A stretch of DNA of 64,000 nt. Origin: Palsa-1150 sp036490515. Its GTDB lineage: Bacteria > Myxococcota_A > Polyangia > Polyangiales > Polyangiaceae. Positions 56,769-64,000 of this stretch are shown one piece after another. A program made the position numbers and the translations under genes. The stretch covers positions 186,001-250,000 of the forward strand of contig DASXDU010000032.1 of the NCBI GenBank assembly GCA_036490515.1. Direction: 5' to 3'. Every line of letters starts with the position of its first letter. The first letter of the stretch is position 1. Under the pieces are notes generated by a model. That model ran no database searches. It had not been told where the DNA came from and saw nothing but the letters and a program-made list of their open reading frames with translations.

Positions 56769-57575
56769 TCAGTGGCACGCGGCGTCCAGCTGCGCGGCGC
56801 AGGCCTCGAGGTCGGCCGTCCCGCACGAGGCGCACGAGATCCGCTCGCCGCCGACCGTGTAGTAGCAGGAATCGTTGCAGCAGCTGTCGAGGCTGACGCA
56901 GCTCTTCATCGCGTCGCCGTCGGCGCACGCCCCCTCGCTGTCGCACGAAGTGCTCGGCGTGCAGGTCACGCTGCAGTCCGATCCCGAGCTGCTGCCCGAT
57001 CCCGAGCTGCTGCCTGACCCCGAGCCGTTGCCGCTCGACGAGCCGGCGTCGACGTCGTCCCCGCTCGACCCGCCGGTGTCCCCGCTGCTGCTGCCGCTGC
57101 TGCTGCCGCTGCCGCTGCCCGTTCCGGAACCGCTGCCCGCTCCCGAACCGCTTCCCACCCCCGAGCTCGTCCCCGCGCCGCTGCTTCCGCCCGCGCCGGA
57201 GCTGCCCGCATAGGCGCCGTCGCACGCGATGCAGCTCGGCTCCGCGGCGGCCGACTCGCAGCTCGAAGTACGCGCCTCCTCGAGGCACGACGACGAGCTT
57301 GCGGCCGAGGAGTCGTACGGGCCGCCGGAGCAGGCGCACGCGAGGTAGCTGGCGCAGCCCGTCTCGAGCTCGTCGAGGCCCGCGGGGCACTCGGTCCGGA
57401 GGCACTCGACGTAGGCGGCCCCGCCGCCGAAGACGCCTGCGATGCAGGCGTCCTGCGCGGGGCTTCCCCCGAGCAGGAGCCCGCCGCCCCCGCCGCTGCT
57501 GCAACCCGGAACGAGAAGGGTGGCGGCGACTCCGGCCGCCAGGCTGCCCACGATCGAGAAGGTTCGTGTCGTCAT
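56769..57575 (-). CDS. Ser/Gly-linker Cys-rich lipoprotein, 268 residues
   Basis: A lipobox (LLVPGC) is followed by a Cys module (VFGGGAAYVECLRTECPAGL, CASYLACACSGG, CLEEARTSSCESAAAEPSC). Then comes a ~75-residue Ser/Gly/Asp linker and a C-terminal Cys domain (CTPSTSCDSEGACADGDAMK, CCNDSCYYTVGG, CASCGTADLEACAAQ). Two Cys domains joined by a flexible linker suggest a surface binding protein. No ligand is recognised. Confidence 0.8.
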   Translation of the reverse strand: MTTRTFSIVGSLAAGVAATLLVPGCSSGGGGGLLLGGSPAQDACIAGVFGGGAAYVECLRTECPAGLDELETGCASYLACACSGGPYDSSAASSSSCLEEARTSSCESAAAEPSCIACDGAYAGSSGAGGSSGAGTSSGVGSGSGAGSGSGTGSGSGSSSGSSSGDTGGSSGDDVDAGSSSGNGSGSGSSSGSGSSSGSDCSVTCTPSTSCDSEGACADGDAMKSCVSLDSCCNDSCYYTVGGERISCASCGTADLEACAAQLDAACH

Positions 57576-57629
57576 GCAGTGCCTTGATACGGACTGCGGG
57601 CGCCGGCCGTCCCCGCGGGCGCTTGCGCA

Positions 57630-57663
57630 TTCGCGCCAAACGTCGTCGGGTTCGCGCCAAACG
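57630..57663. repeat. Two 13-bp direct repeats 21 bp apart with palindrome
   Basis: TTCGCGCCAAACG is present at 57630-57642 and 57651-57663, starting exactly 21 bp apart. The second copy runs into the 12-bp palindrome CAAACGCGTTTG. They lie in the 117-base gap upstream of the lipoprotein gene at 57575 and downstream of the channel gene, so an operator or terminator role is possible. Confidence 0.55.
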
Positions 57664-57692
57664 CGTTTGCGCGGCCCCGGGGCTCGCTCGCC

Positions 57693-58277
57693 TCACGCCT
57701 CGGACTTCGCGAGCGTTCGCTCGATGCGGCGGTCGGGGACGAGCCACATGAGGGCCACGGCGAGGTAGACGAGCTGCGCGAGCCACGGGCGCACGAAGGC
57801 GAGGCCGATGGCGACGAGGTAGAGCGCCGCCGACGCCGCGCCCTTGCGGTCGCTTCCCACGGCGCGCGCGAGCGCCGACTTCGTGCCGTTGATCGCGACG
57901 AGCACCCGGACGAGGACGAAGTAGGCGACGCCCGCGAAGAAGAGCACCACGCCATAGAGGATGGTGGGCAGCGACGCGGTCGGGTTCTCGCCGACCCACG
58001 TGGTCACGACCGGCACGAGCGACAGCCAGAAGAGGAGATGGAGGTTCGCCCAGAGCGCGCCGCCGGTCACACGCTCCGCCGCGTGCATCAGGTGGTGGTG
58101 GTTGTTCCAGTAGATGCCGATGAAGACGAAGCTCAGCGCGTAGCCCAGCATCGACGACACGAGCGGCTCGAGCGACTCGAGCTCGACGCCGTGCGGCACC
58201 TTGATCTCGAGCACCATGATCGTGATGATCACGGCCATCACGCCGTCGGTGAACGCCTCGAGCCGGGCCGTGCGCAT
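57693..58277 (-). CDS. TMEM175-like (DUF1211) potassium channel protein
   Basis: The 194-residue protein begins with the family's pore-helix signature RLEAFTDGVMAVIITIMVLE, followed by about six TM helices (SMLGYALSFVFIGIYWNNHH, LLFWLSLVPVVTTWVG, LVYLAVALMWLVP). Bacterial members are tetrameric K+ leak channels with one such repeat. ATG 58277 precedes the signature directly. Confidence 0.9.
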   Translation of the reverse strand: MRTARLEAFTDGVMAVIITIMVLEIKVPHGVELESLEPLVSSMLGYALSFVFIGIYWNNHHHLMHAAERVTGGALWANLHLLFWLSLVPVVTTWVGENPTASLPTILYGVVLFFAGVAYFVLVRVLVAINGTKSALARAVGSDRKGAASAALYLVAIGLAFVRPWLAQLVYLAVALMWLVPDRRIERTLAKSEA

Positions 58278-58352
58278 GGGAGGCGAGGATAGCGCCGGAG
58301 GCGGCCCGACGGCTGCCGCCTCCCGCGCGTGCTTCCCGCGTGTCCCTCCCGC

Positions 58353-58403
58353 GCGCGTCACTTCACTTCGCGCGTCACTTCACGTAGCGCGTCACTTCAC
58401 CAG
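58353..58403. repeat. Three-copy 17-bp repeat spanning a stop codon
   Basis: GCGCGTCACTTCAC starts at 58353, 58370 and 58387, each in a 17-bp unit. The third copy covers the stop codon of the fibronectin-III gene (reverse strand) and the other two lie just beyond it. It looks like a recent tandem duplication of the gene's 3' end. Confidence 0.8.
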
Positions 58404-59021
58404 GAAGGACGTCGGCTGGCTCCAGTCCCCCGCGCCGCCCTTGGTGGCGACCCGGTACCGGAACTGCGCCGCCGTCCCGGCCCCCAGCCCGGAGACGGTC
58501 GTCCTCGACTGGAGCGTGGTGGGCGCGGCCGTCCACGTCTTGCCGCCGTCGGTGCTGTACTCCCAGTCGTAGGCGGCCCGCCTCGACGTGACGGCTGCCT
58601 GCACCGTCACCGAGCCGGAGACCTGCCCTTGCACCACCGAGAACGTGCGCTTCACGCCCGGCGGCACCTTGCGCACCGTCATCCCCGTGCTCTCGATGAG
58701 CGAGGCGGCGTTCTCCGGCGCCGCGTCCGCGGCGGCCTGCACGCAGGCGGCGAGCTGCCGGAGCAGCGTGACGAGCGCGTCGCGCTTCTCGTTGCGCACC
58801 GTGACCGCGCCGGCGGCGCGCGCGAGGGCCGCCGACTGCGCGGCGACGAGCGCGTTGATCGCCGCGACGATCACGGCGAGCGTGGGCGTCGGCGACGGGA
58901 GCGCCTCGTTGCCCGTCAGGTCGGTCACGACCCGGGTGGCGTAGGCAATGAGCTCGGCCACGCGGCGCGGCAGATTGAGCGACACGCGGGGGCGGGAAAC
59001 GGTCTTGGTGGTTGCGGTCAT
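58392..59021 (-). CDS. Fibronectin type III domain protein
   Basis: The 209-residue protein has an N-terminal helical region (VSLNLPRRVAELIAYATRVV, LAVIVAAINALVAAQSAALA) and a region with RNEKRDALVTLLRQLAACVQ. A C-terminal fibronectin-III domain closes it (DWEYSTDGGKTWTAAPTTLQ, RTTVSGLGAGTAAQFRYRVA). AGGAGAA precedes the ATG at 59021. It has no signal peptide. Repeat arrays lie on both sides (58353-58403, 59070-59531). Confidence 0.83.
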   Translation of the reverse strand: MTATTKTVSRPRVSLNLPRRVAELIAYATRVVTDLTGNEALPSPTPTLAVIVAAINALVAAQSAALARAAGAVTVRNEKRDALVTLLRQLAACVQAAADAAPENAASLIESTGMTVRKVPPGVKRTFSVVQGQVSGSVTVQAAVTSRRAAYDWEYSTDGGKTWTAAPTTLQSRTTVSGLGAGTAAQFRYRVATKGGAGDWSQPTSFLVK

Positions 59022-59069
59022 GGGCTTCTCCTGTGGTTCGTGAAACGGTGTCGAAACGGTCGTCGTCGT

Positions 59070-59531
59070 GGAAAAAGGGAAAAGTGACGTGGCGTCTCGG
59101 GAATGCGGCGCGGCGATCAGGGAAAGAGGCGCGGGAATCATGGAAAGAGGCGCGGGAATCATGGAAAGAGGCCTGGCAATCCGGGAAATGGTCGCGGGGT
59201 TCTCGCTCCCGCTCCGGGGGTGTTCGTCGCGTGTCCCGGAGCACATGCTTCGACGCAAGGAGTTTCGGGAAAGCGTCCCGGCGTCTTCGCCGTGCCGCCG
59301 GGCAACTTCGCAAGGTCACGTGGCGCAAACGAAAAGGGACCTGGGGTCTTCTCCGTGCCGCCCGGCATGTGCGCCGGCAGACACGGAGAAAATGAAAAGC
59401 GTCACGACGGAGACGCCTCGCCGCACGGCGTCTTCGTCAGGTCACGTGGCAATCACGAAAAGACGCCGGGAGTCTTCGCAAGGACACGTTGCAAGAAGGC
59501 CGGGTGACGCGGCGTGAACCCCGGGACGCTT
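59070..59531. repeat. 22-copy degenerate 21-bp tandem array with 63-bp higher-order pattern
   Basis: Twenty-two abutting 21-bp units start at 59070 and continue to 59531. Almost all begin GG and have a TTCG or ACGAAAAG centre. Copies at 59133 and 59154 are nearly identical. Further on, the units at 59301-59342 and 59427-59468 correspond closely (CAAGGTCACGT vs TCAGGTCACGT, then ACGAAAAG in both). They are 126 bp apart, so a 63-bp unit has been re-duplicated. The array lies 5' of the fibronectin-III gene and is open in several frames, but its third-codon GC is far lower than in neighbouring genes. Confidence 0.85.
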
Positions 59532-59572
59532 TCCCGGTCGTCCTTGCCCCGTGGGCCTCGATCGCTGTGTCC

Positions 59573-59908
59573 TTACCCTTTGGTTGTTCGCGCGCGAGAC
59601 GCGCGAACCGGGGGGTATTGAACAGGCGGATCCACGGGGTCCGCGGGCCGCTTGCCGCAGTGCGGGCAGGGCCCGCGGCGCAAAAACTCCCTGGATTCGA
59701 GGGTTTTCCAGAGCGGGGGAATCTTTTTCAAGATTTCGCTGAGCGGCACGAGAAGGACGCGGCCCGCGTGCAGGAACGTGACCCCGTTCGAGCGGAGGAC
59801 CCGCCGCAGCATGTCCGGCGAGACGTTCGCCATCCGCGCGAGCGCGGGGACCGAGTAGAGCGCGCGCACCTCGAGCTCGTCGTCCTGGAGGTCGAGGCGC
59901 TTTCGCAT
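59573..59908 (-). CDS. Helix-turn-helix protein with C-terminal CPHC motif
   Basis: The 111-residue protein has an excisionase-like winged HTH (YSVPALARMANVSPDMLRRV, LHAGRVLLVPLSEILKKIP). A single CPHCGKRPADP motif follows that may bind zinc with a partner, then a basic tail. The ATG at 59908 is the only good start. It likely binds DNA. It is close downstream of the response regulator gene on the same strand (29 bases). Confidence 0.72.
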   Translation of the reverse strand: MRKRLDLQDDELEVRALYSVPALARMANVSPDMLRRVLRSNGVTFLHAGRVLLVPLSEILKKIPPLWKTLESREFLRRGPCPHCGKRPADPVDPPVQYPPVRASRARTTKG

Positions 59909-59937
59909 CGGCGCTCACGGTATCCGAAGAAGCCGCG

Positions 59938-60453
59938 TCAGCCGACCCGCTCCTCGTCCAGCTTGGGCCACCGCTCCAGCGCCGAGGGCCACGTCGCGTC
60001 GGCGGAGGGCCACCTGCCCGAGCGTTCGGCGCGGTTGAGCGGCATCGACGGCCCCGAGCGCGCCCGCTCGCTCAGCCACGTGACGTTGAGCAGCACGGTC
60101 TCCAGCGTGTCGCTCGAGAACGGCTTCTCGAGGACCGCCGCCGCGCCCCAGACGACGGCCGCGTCGCGAACCTCGTCGTCGACGAGCGCCGTCATCAGCA
60201 CGATGGGCAGGTGCCACCCGGCGCGCCGGAGCTGCGCGACGAGGTCGACGCCGGTGAAGCGGGGCATCCGCACGTCGAGGAGGAGCACGTCCGGAGGGGC
60301 CACGGCGAGGTCGCGGCTCGCCCGCAGCCAGTCGAGCACCTCCGCCCCGTTGCGCGCCTCCCGCGTCAGGCAACCGCGCCGGCCGAGGAGCACGACGAGC
60401 TTCTCCCGTAGATCGTCGTCGTCGTCCGCGATGAGCACCCTCAGGTCTTGCAT
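59938..60453 (-). CDS. Response regulator, receiver domain with short C-terminal extension
   Basis: The 171-residue protein has a receiver domain: acidic patch IADDDDDLRE, phospho-acceptor D60 in LLLDVRMPRF, LMTALVDDEV and the lysine in VLEKPFSSD. The ~45-residue C-terminal extension (LSERARSGPSMPLNRAERSG) has no recognised output domain. A strong candidate sigma-54 promoter lies 41 bases upstream, and an NtrC-type activator gene is adjacent upstream on the same strand. Confidence 0.88.
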   Translation of the reverse strand: MQDLRVLIADDDDDLREKLVVLLGRRGCLTREARNGAEVLDWLRASRDLAVAPPDVLLLDVRMPRFTGVDLVAQLRRAGWHLPIVLMTALVDDEVRDAAVVWGAAAVLEKPFSSDTLETVLLNVTWLSERARSGPSMPLNRAERSGRWPSADATWPSALERWPKLDEERVG

Positions 60454-60493
60454 GGCTCCACCCTCTCGCTCGTTCAGGTCGCGAGCGGAAAGG

Positions 60494-60508
60494 GCAAGCG
60501 CCGGGCCG
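60494..60508 (-). promoter_or_regulatory. Candidate sigma-54 promoter of the response regulator gene
   Basis: Reading the minus strand, CGGCCCGGCGCTTGC matches the -24/-12 consensus (TGGCACG-N4-TTGC): both invariant GG and GC dinucleotides are 10 bp apart, and the C, C, G and TTGC positions agree. It ends 41 bases before the ATG at 60453. In GC-rich DNA partial matches are frequent, so this is a candidate only. Confidence 0.45.
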
Positions 60509-60622
60509 GCGCAGGGAGGCCGGGGAGGCCCGCGATTTCCCCGCAGTCGCTCGCAGGGCGGGACGTCGTGCCGCGTGCCCGGCCACGAGGGCGCGCAGCG
60601 GAGTCCCGCCGTCTTGACCCGA

Positions 60623-61974
<1,352 letters not shown>

Positions 61975-61978
<4 letters not shown>

Positions 61979-63519
61979 GCGCTCGCTCCTCCGGCACGCT
62001 CCGCCACGGGCAGCCAGACGCGCACCACGGTACCACGCGCGTGGCCGGACTCGAACGAGGCCTCCCCGCCGTGAGCCTCGATCACGCGGCGCACGAAGGC
62101 GAGGCCGAGACCGCTGCCGGTGGGCTTCGTCGTGAAGAAGTCGTCGAAGGCCCGCTCGCGCGTACGCGCGTCCATGCCGGCTCCGGTGTCCTGCACCCAG
62201 AAGGCGACGCCGGTCTTGCCCTCCTGATCGGCGCGCGTCGTGCGGACCGTGACGGTTCCGCCGTCCGGCATGGCCTCCAGCGCGTTGTGCACCAGGTTCT
62301 CGAGCACGCGGGTGAGCATGTCCTGGTCGGCGCGGCACCGTGGCAGCGCGGCCTCGAGCTCCGTCTTCACGATCGCGCGGCCGCCGGCGCCGGTCAGCGA
62401 AGGCAGCGCGAGCACCGTGGCCACCAGTTCGTTGAGGTCGAGCTCCTCGGGCTGCGGCTCGGCGCGGGCGAGGCGCCCGTACACGTCGACGAGGCGATCG
62501 AGGCGCGCGATCTGGTCGAGCATGAGATCGGCGAGCATCATGCGGTCCAGCCCGGGCGCGGGTCGCTCGAGGTCCTCGCGGAGCACCTGGGCGGCGCCCT
62601 TGACCGCGGCCAGGGGGTTCTTGAGGTCGTGCGCCATCTGCGCGGAGAAGCGCCCCACGGTCGCGAGGTGCGTCTGTCGCTCGCGGCGGGTGACGCCTTC
62701 GGAGAGCCACCGCAAGCCCGCCGCGAAGAGGGCGAGCGTGACGGTGAAGCTCCCGAAAAGCAAGATCGCCACCCGGGAGCTCAGGTAGTGGCCGAGCAGC
62801 ACGACCGTCAGGACGCCGACGGCCGCGGCGACCAGCACGAACCCGGCCACCCAGAGCGACACGTCGCGCGCGAACAGGTGGAATCGGAGCGCCACGATCG
62901 CCAGGAGCACGGCGCTGATGGTGATGCCGACGTTGGCCAGTCCCGGAATGCTCACGAACGTCGTCAGCTCCTCGGTTGCGCCGAGCACCGTGCCGATGGC
63001 GAACGCCGCGAGCAGGAGGTGCGTGCGGGCGCGCTCGGTCGCGTCGGTCGAGGCTCGGAGGTGTCTGACCAGCGCGTAGATCGCGAGCACCATCGTGGGG
63101 ATCGCCGCGGACAGGAGACAAAGCGCCCACGGTGGCGAGGAGGGTTCGCCCCCTCCGCCGACGAACGGCCGGACGTACGGCAAGACGAAGGCGAGCAGCG
63201 CGACGATGCTGAGGGCTCCGCCGGCGGCGAAGGCGAGAGCGAGGGTCGCCCGGAGCGCGCGTCGCCGCCCGGTGAACACGAGCACGAGCTGGAGCGCGAG
63301 CGGCGCCGTCCATGGCGTCAACGCGTGATCGAGCCAGTGCCACGCGGGGCTGCCCGACAGCTGGTACACGAGCGTCGCGGTCATCCAGCCGAAGACATCG
63401 AGGCACAGCAGCGCGAGAGGCAAGGCGAGCGGGCTCCGGGCCGCGCGCGCGATCGCCAGGACCGCAAGCGCGAGCAGGACGGCGCACGCGACGATGGAGA
63501 TGAAGTCGTTGGCGGACAT
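61975..63519 (-). CDS. Membrane-bound sensor histidine kinase
   Basis: The 514-residue protein has about 8 TM segments in the first ~260 residues (ISIVACAVLLALAVLAIARA, VNIG-like and TVVLLGHYLSSRVAILLFG helices), probably a 7TM-type sensor. The HisKA phospho-site is H297 in QMAHDLKNPLAAVKG. The HATPase domain has the N-box ENLVHNALEAMPDGG, DTGAGM and TGSGLGLAFVRRVIEAHGG. It phosphorylates the NtrC-type regulator encoded by the overlapping gene. The signal is unknown. Confidence 0.93.
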
Positions 63520-63571
63520 GGCGAGCGTGGACCTCGACGAGGACGGCGCCACCTCGATCGTACTCCGCGTG

Positions 63572-64000
63572 TCAGTCGCCGCTCCACAGCGTCAGCTGCA
63601 TCCACTCGATGCGCCTTCGCATCTCGTCGTGGTCCTGGCTCGGGTCCACGAGGAACCGGGACAGCTTGGCGTCGCCGGTGGCGATCGGATCGATCTGGAA
63701 GCCGTTGGCCGACAGCGCATGGCAGCCACCGCAGGTCAGCTGGACGAGCGCGTCGGACCGGGGCAGGCTCGAGACGTAGGCCGGTGGCTGCTCGCCCGGG
63801 GACGAGTAGGCGGCCCACCACGATGAGGGAAAGAGCGCCGTCCCGTCTGCGATTGCGTCCGCGTCGTCCTGGGCGAACTGCTGCATCGACGCGCTCGACA
63901 CGGCCGTCCAGTCCGGGCTGTTGCGCACGTTCGTCGCCGCGATCTCGCCCGACTCGATCTGAAACTGATGGAGCAGCATCGGGCTGGTGAGGGCATCGGC
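63572..64000 (-). CDS. c-type-cytochrome-like protein, N-terminus cut by the window
   Basis: The frame is open to the window edge (upstream residues ADALTSPMLLHQFQIESGEI). It contains one CGGCH heme-binding motif (LVQLTCGGCHALSANGF) followed by RFLVDPSQDHDEMRRRIEWM, ending in LTLWSGD. It may be a di- or multi-heme protein or a lipoprotein of the kind common in myxobacteria. The rest of the gene lies outside the window. Confidence 0.7.
   Translation of the reverse strand, partial: ADALTSPMLLHQFQIESGEIAATNVRNSPDWTAVSSASMQQFAQDDADAIADGTALFPSSWWAAYSSPGEQPPAYVSSLPRSDALVQLTCGGCHALSANGFQIDPIATGDAKLSRFLVDPSQDHDEMRRRIEWMQLTLWSGD

Noticed and set aside
59103..59507. Plus-strand ORF made entirely of the 21-bp repeat (134 residues, GVFA.PP-like heptads)
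   Set aside because: Any 21-bp array without a stop in one unit is open in that frame. Third-position GC is much lower than in real neighbouring genes, and no ribosome-binding site or domain is present. Left as a repeat, not a gene.
59070..59531. CRISPR array
   Set aside because: No spacers, 21-bp units in direct contact, no cas genes.

Overview
The window is high-GC, densely coded DNA, most plausibly from a Myxococcota (Polyangia-type) genome. Three Hanks-type Ser/Thr kinases, two AAA+ sigma-54 activators (one with an FHA domain), about a dozen lipoproteins (several with Ser/Gly or Cys-rich linkers), a MYXO-CTERM-like tail, a GH9 cellulase-like lipoprotein and an aerobic benzoyl-CoA (box) cluster all fit that group. 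No rRNA, tRNA, CRISPR array, insertion sequence or prophage was seen. Family names rest on motifs and recalled family architecture only; no searches were run.

Layout. 1-9.1 kb: the end of a membrane-fusion protein and an RND pump, an Ala/Pro-rich membrane protein, a beta-propeller lipoprotein with a CxxCH motif, a glutathione S-transferase and a DEAD-box helicase. 9.1-11.6 kb: short repeat arrays, two hypothetical proteins and a ribbon-helix-helix/PIN toxin-antitoxin pair. 11.7-17.2 kb: divergent box operons, boxR-boxD leftward and boxC-boxB rightward, around an AT-rich operator-promoter; boxA and a benzoate-CoA ligase are not present here. 17.2-30.1 kb: an MtfA-type peptidase, propeller lipoproteins, a GH9 hydrolase, two Ser/Thr kinases and an FHA/sigma-54 activator coupled to one of them. 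30-36.6 kb: GNAT acetyltransferase, glutathione peroxidase, two lipoproteins, a SEC-C protein, a long non-coding array of 22-bp degenerate repeats, a cyclophilin lipoprotein and a quinone oxidoreductase. 36.6-43.6 kb: Kup potassium transporter, a YceI-like protein, and a Ser/Thr kinase translationally coupled to a TonB-dependent receptor. 43.6-50.3 kb: HD hydrolase and OsmC, small proteins, an RRM protein, a response regulator, a JmjC-like oxygenase and a methyltransferase. 50.3-57.6 kb: mostly secreted or lipid-anchored proteins (alginate-lyase-like, MYXO-CTERM-like, Cys-rich) plus an MFS transporter. 57.7-59.6 kb: a TMEM175-like channel and a fibronectin-III protein flanked by repeat arrays. 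59.6-64 kb: an HTH protein, a single-domain response regulator with a candidate sigma-54 promoter, an NtrC-type regulator coupled to its histidine kinase, and a truncated c-type-cytochrome-like protein.

The most unusual structure is not a gene. At 34234-34739 and 59070-59531 there are long arrays of highly diverged tandem repeats with strict 22-bp and 21-bp periods, about two helical turns each. A smaller 21-bp array with a palindromic core lies at 9286-9453. These arrays have no spacers, and no obvious protein explains them.
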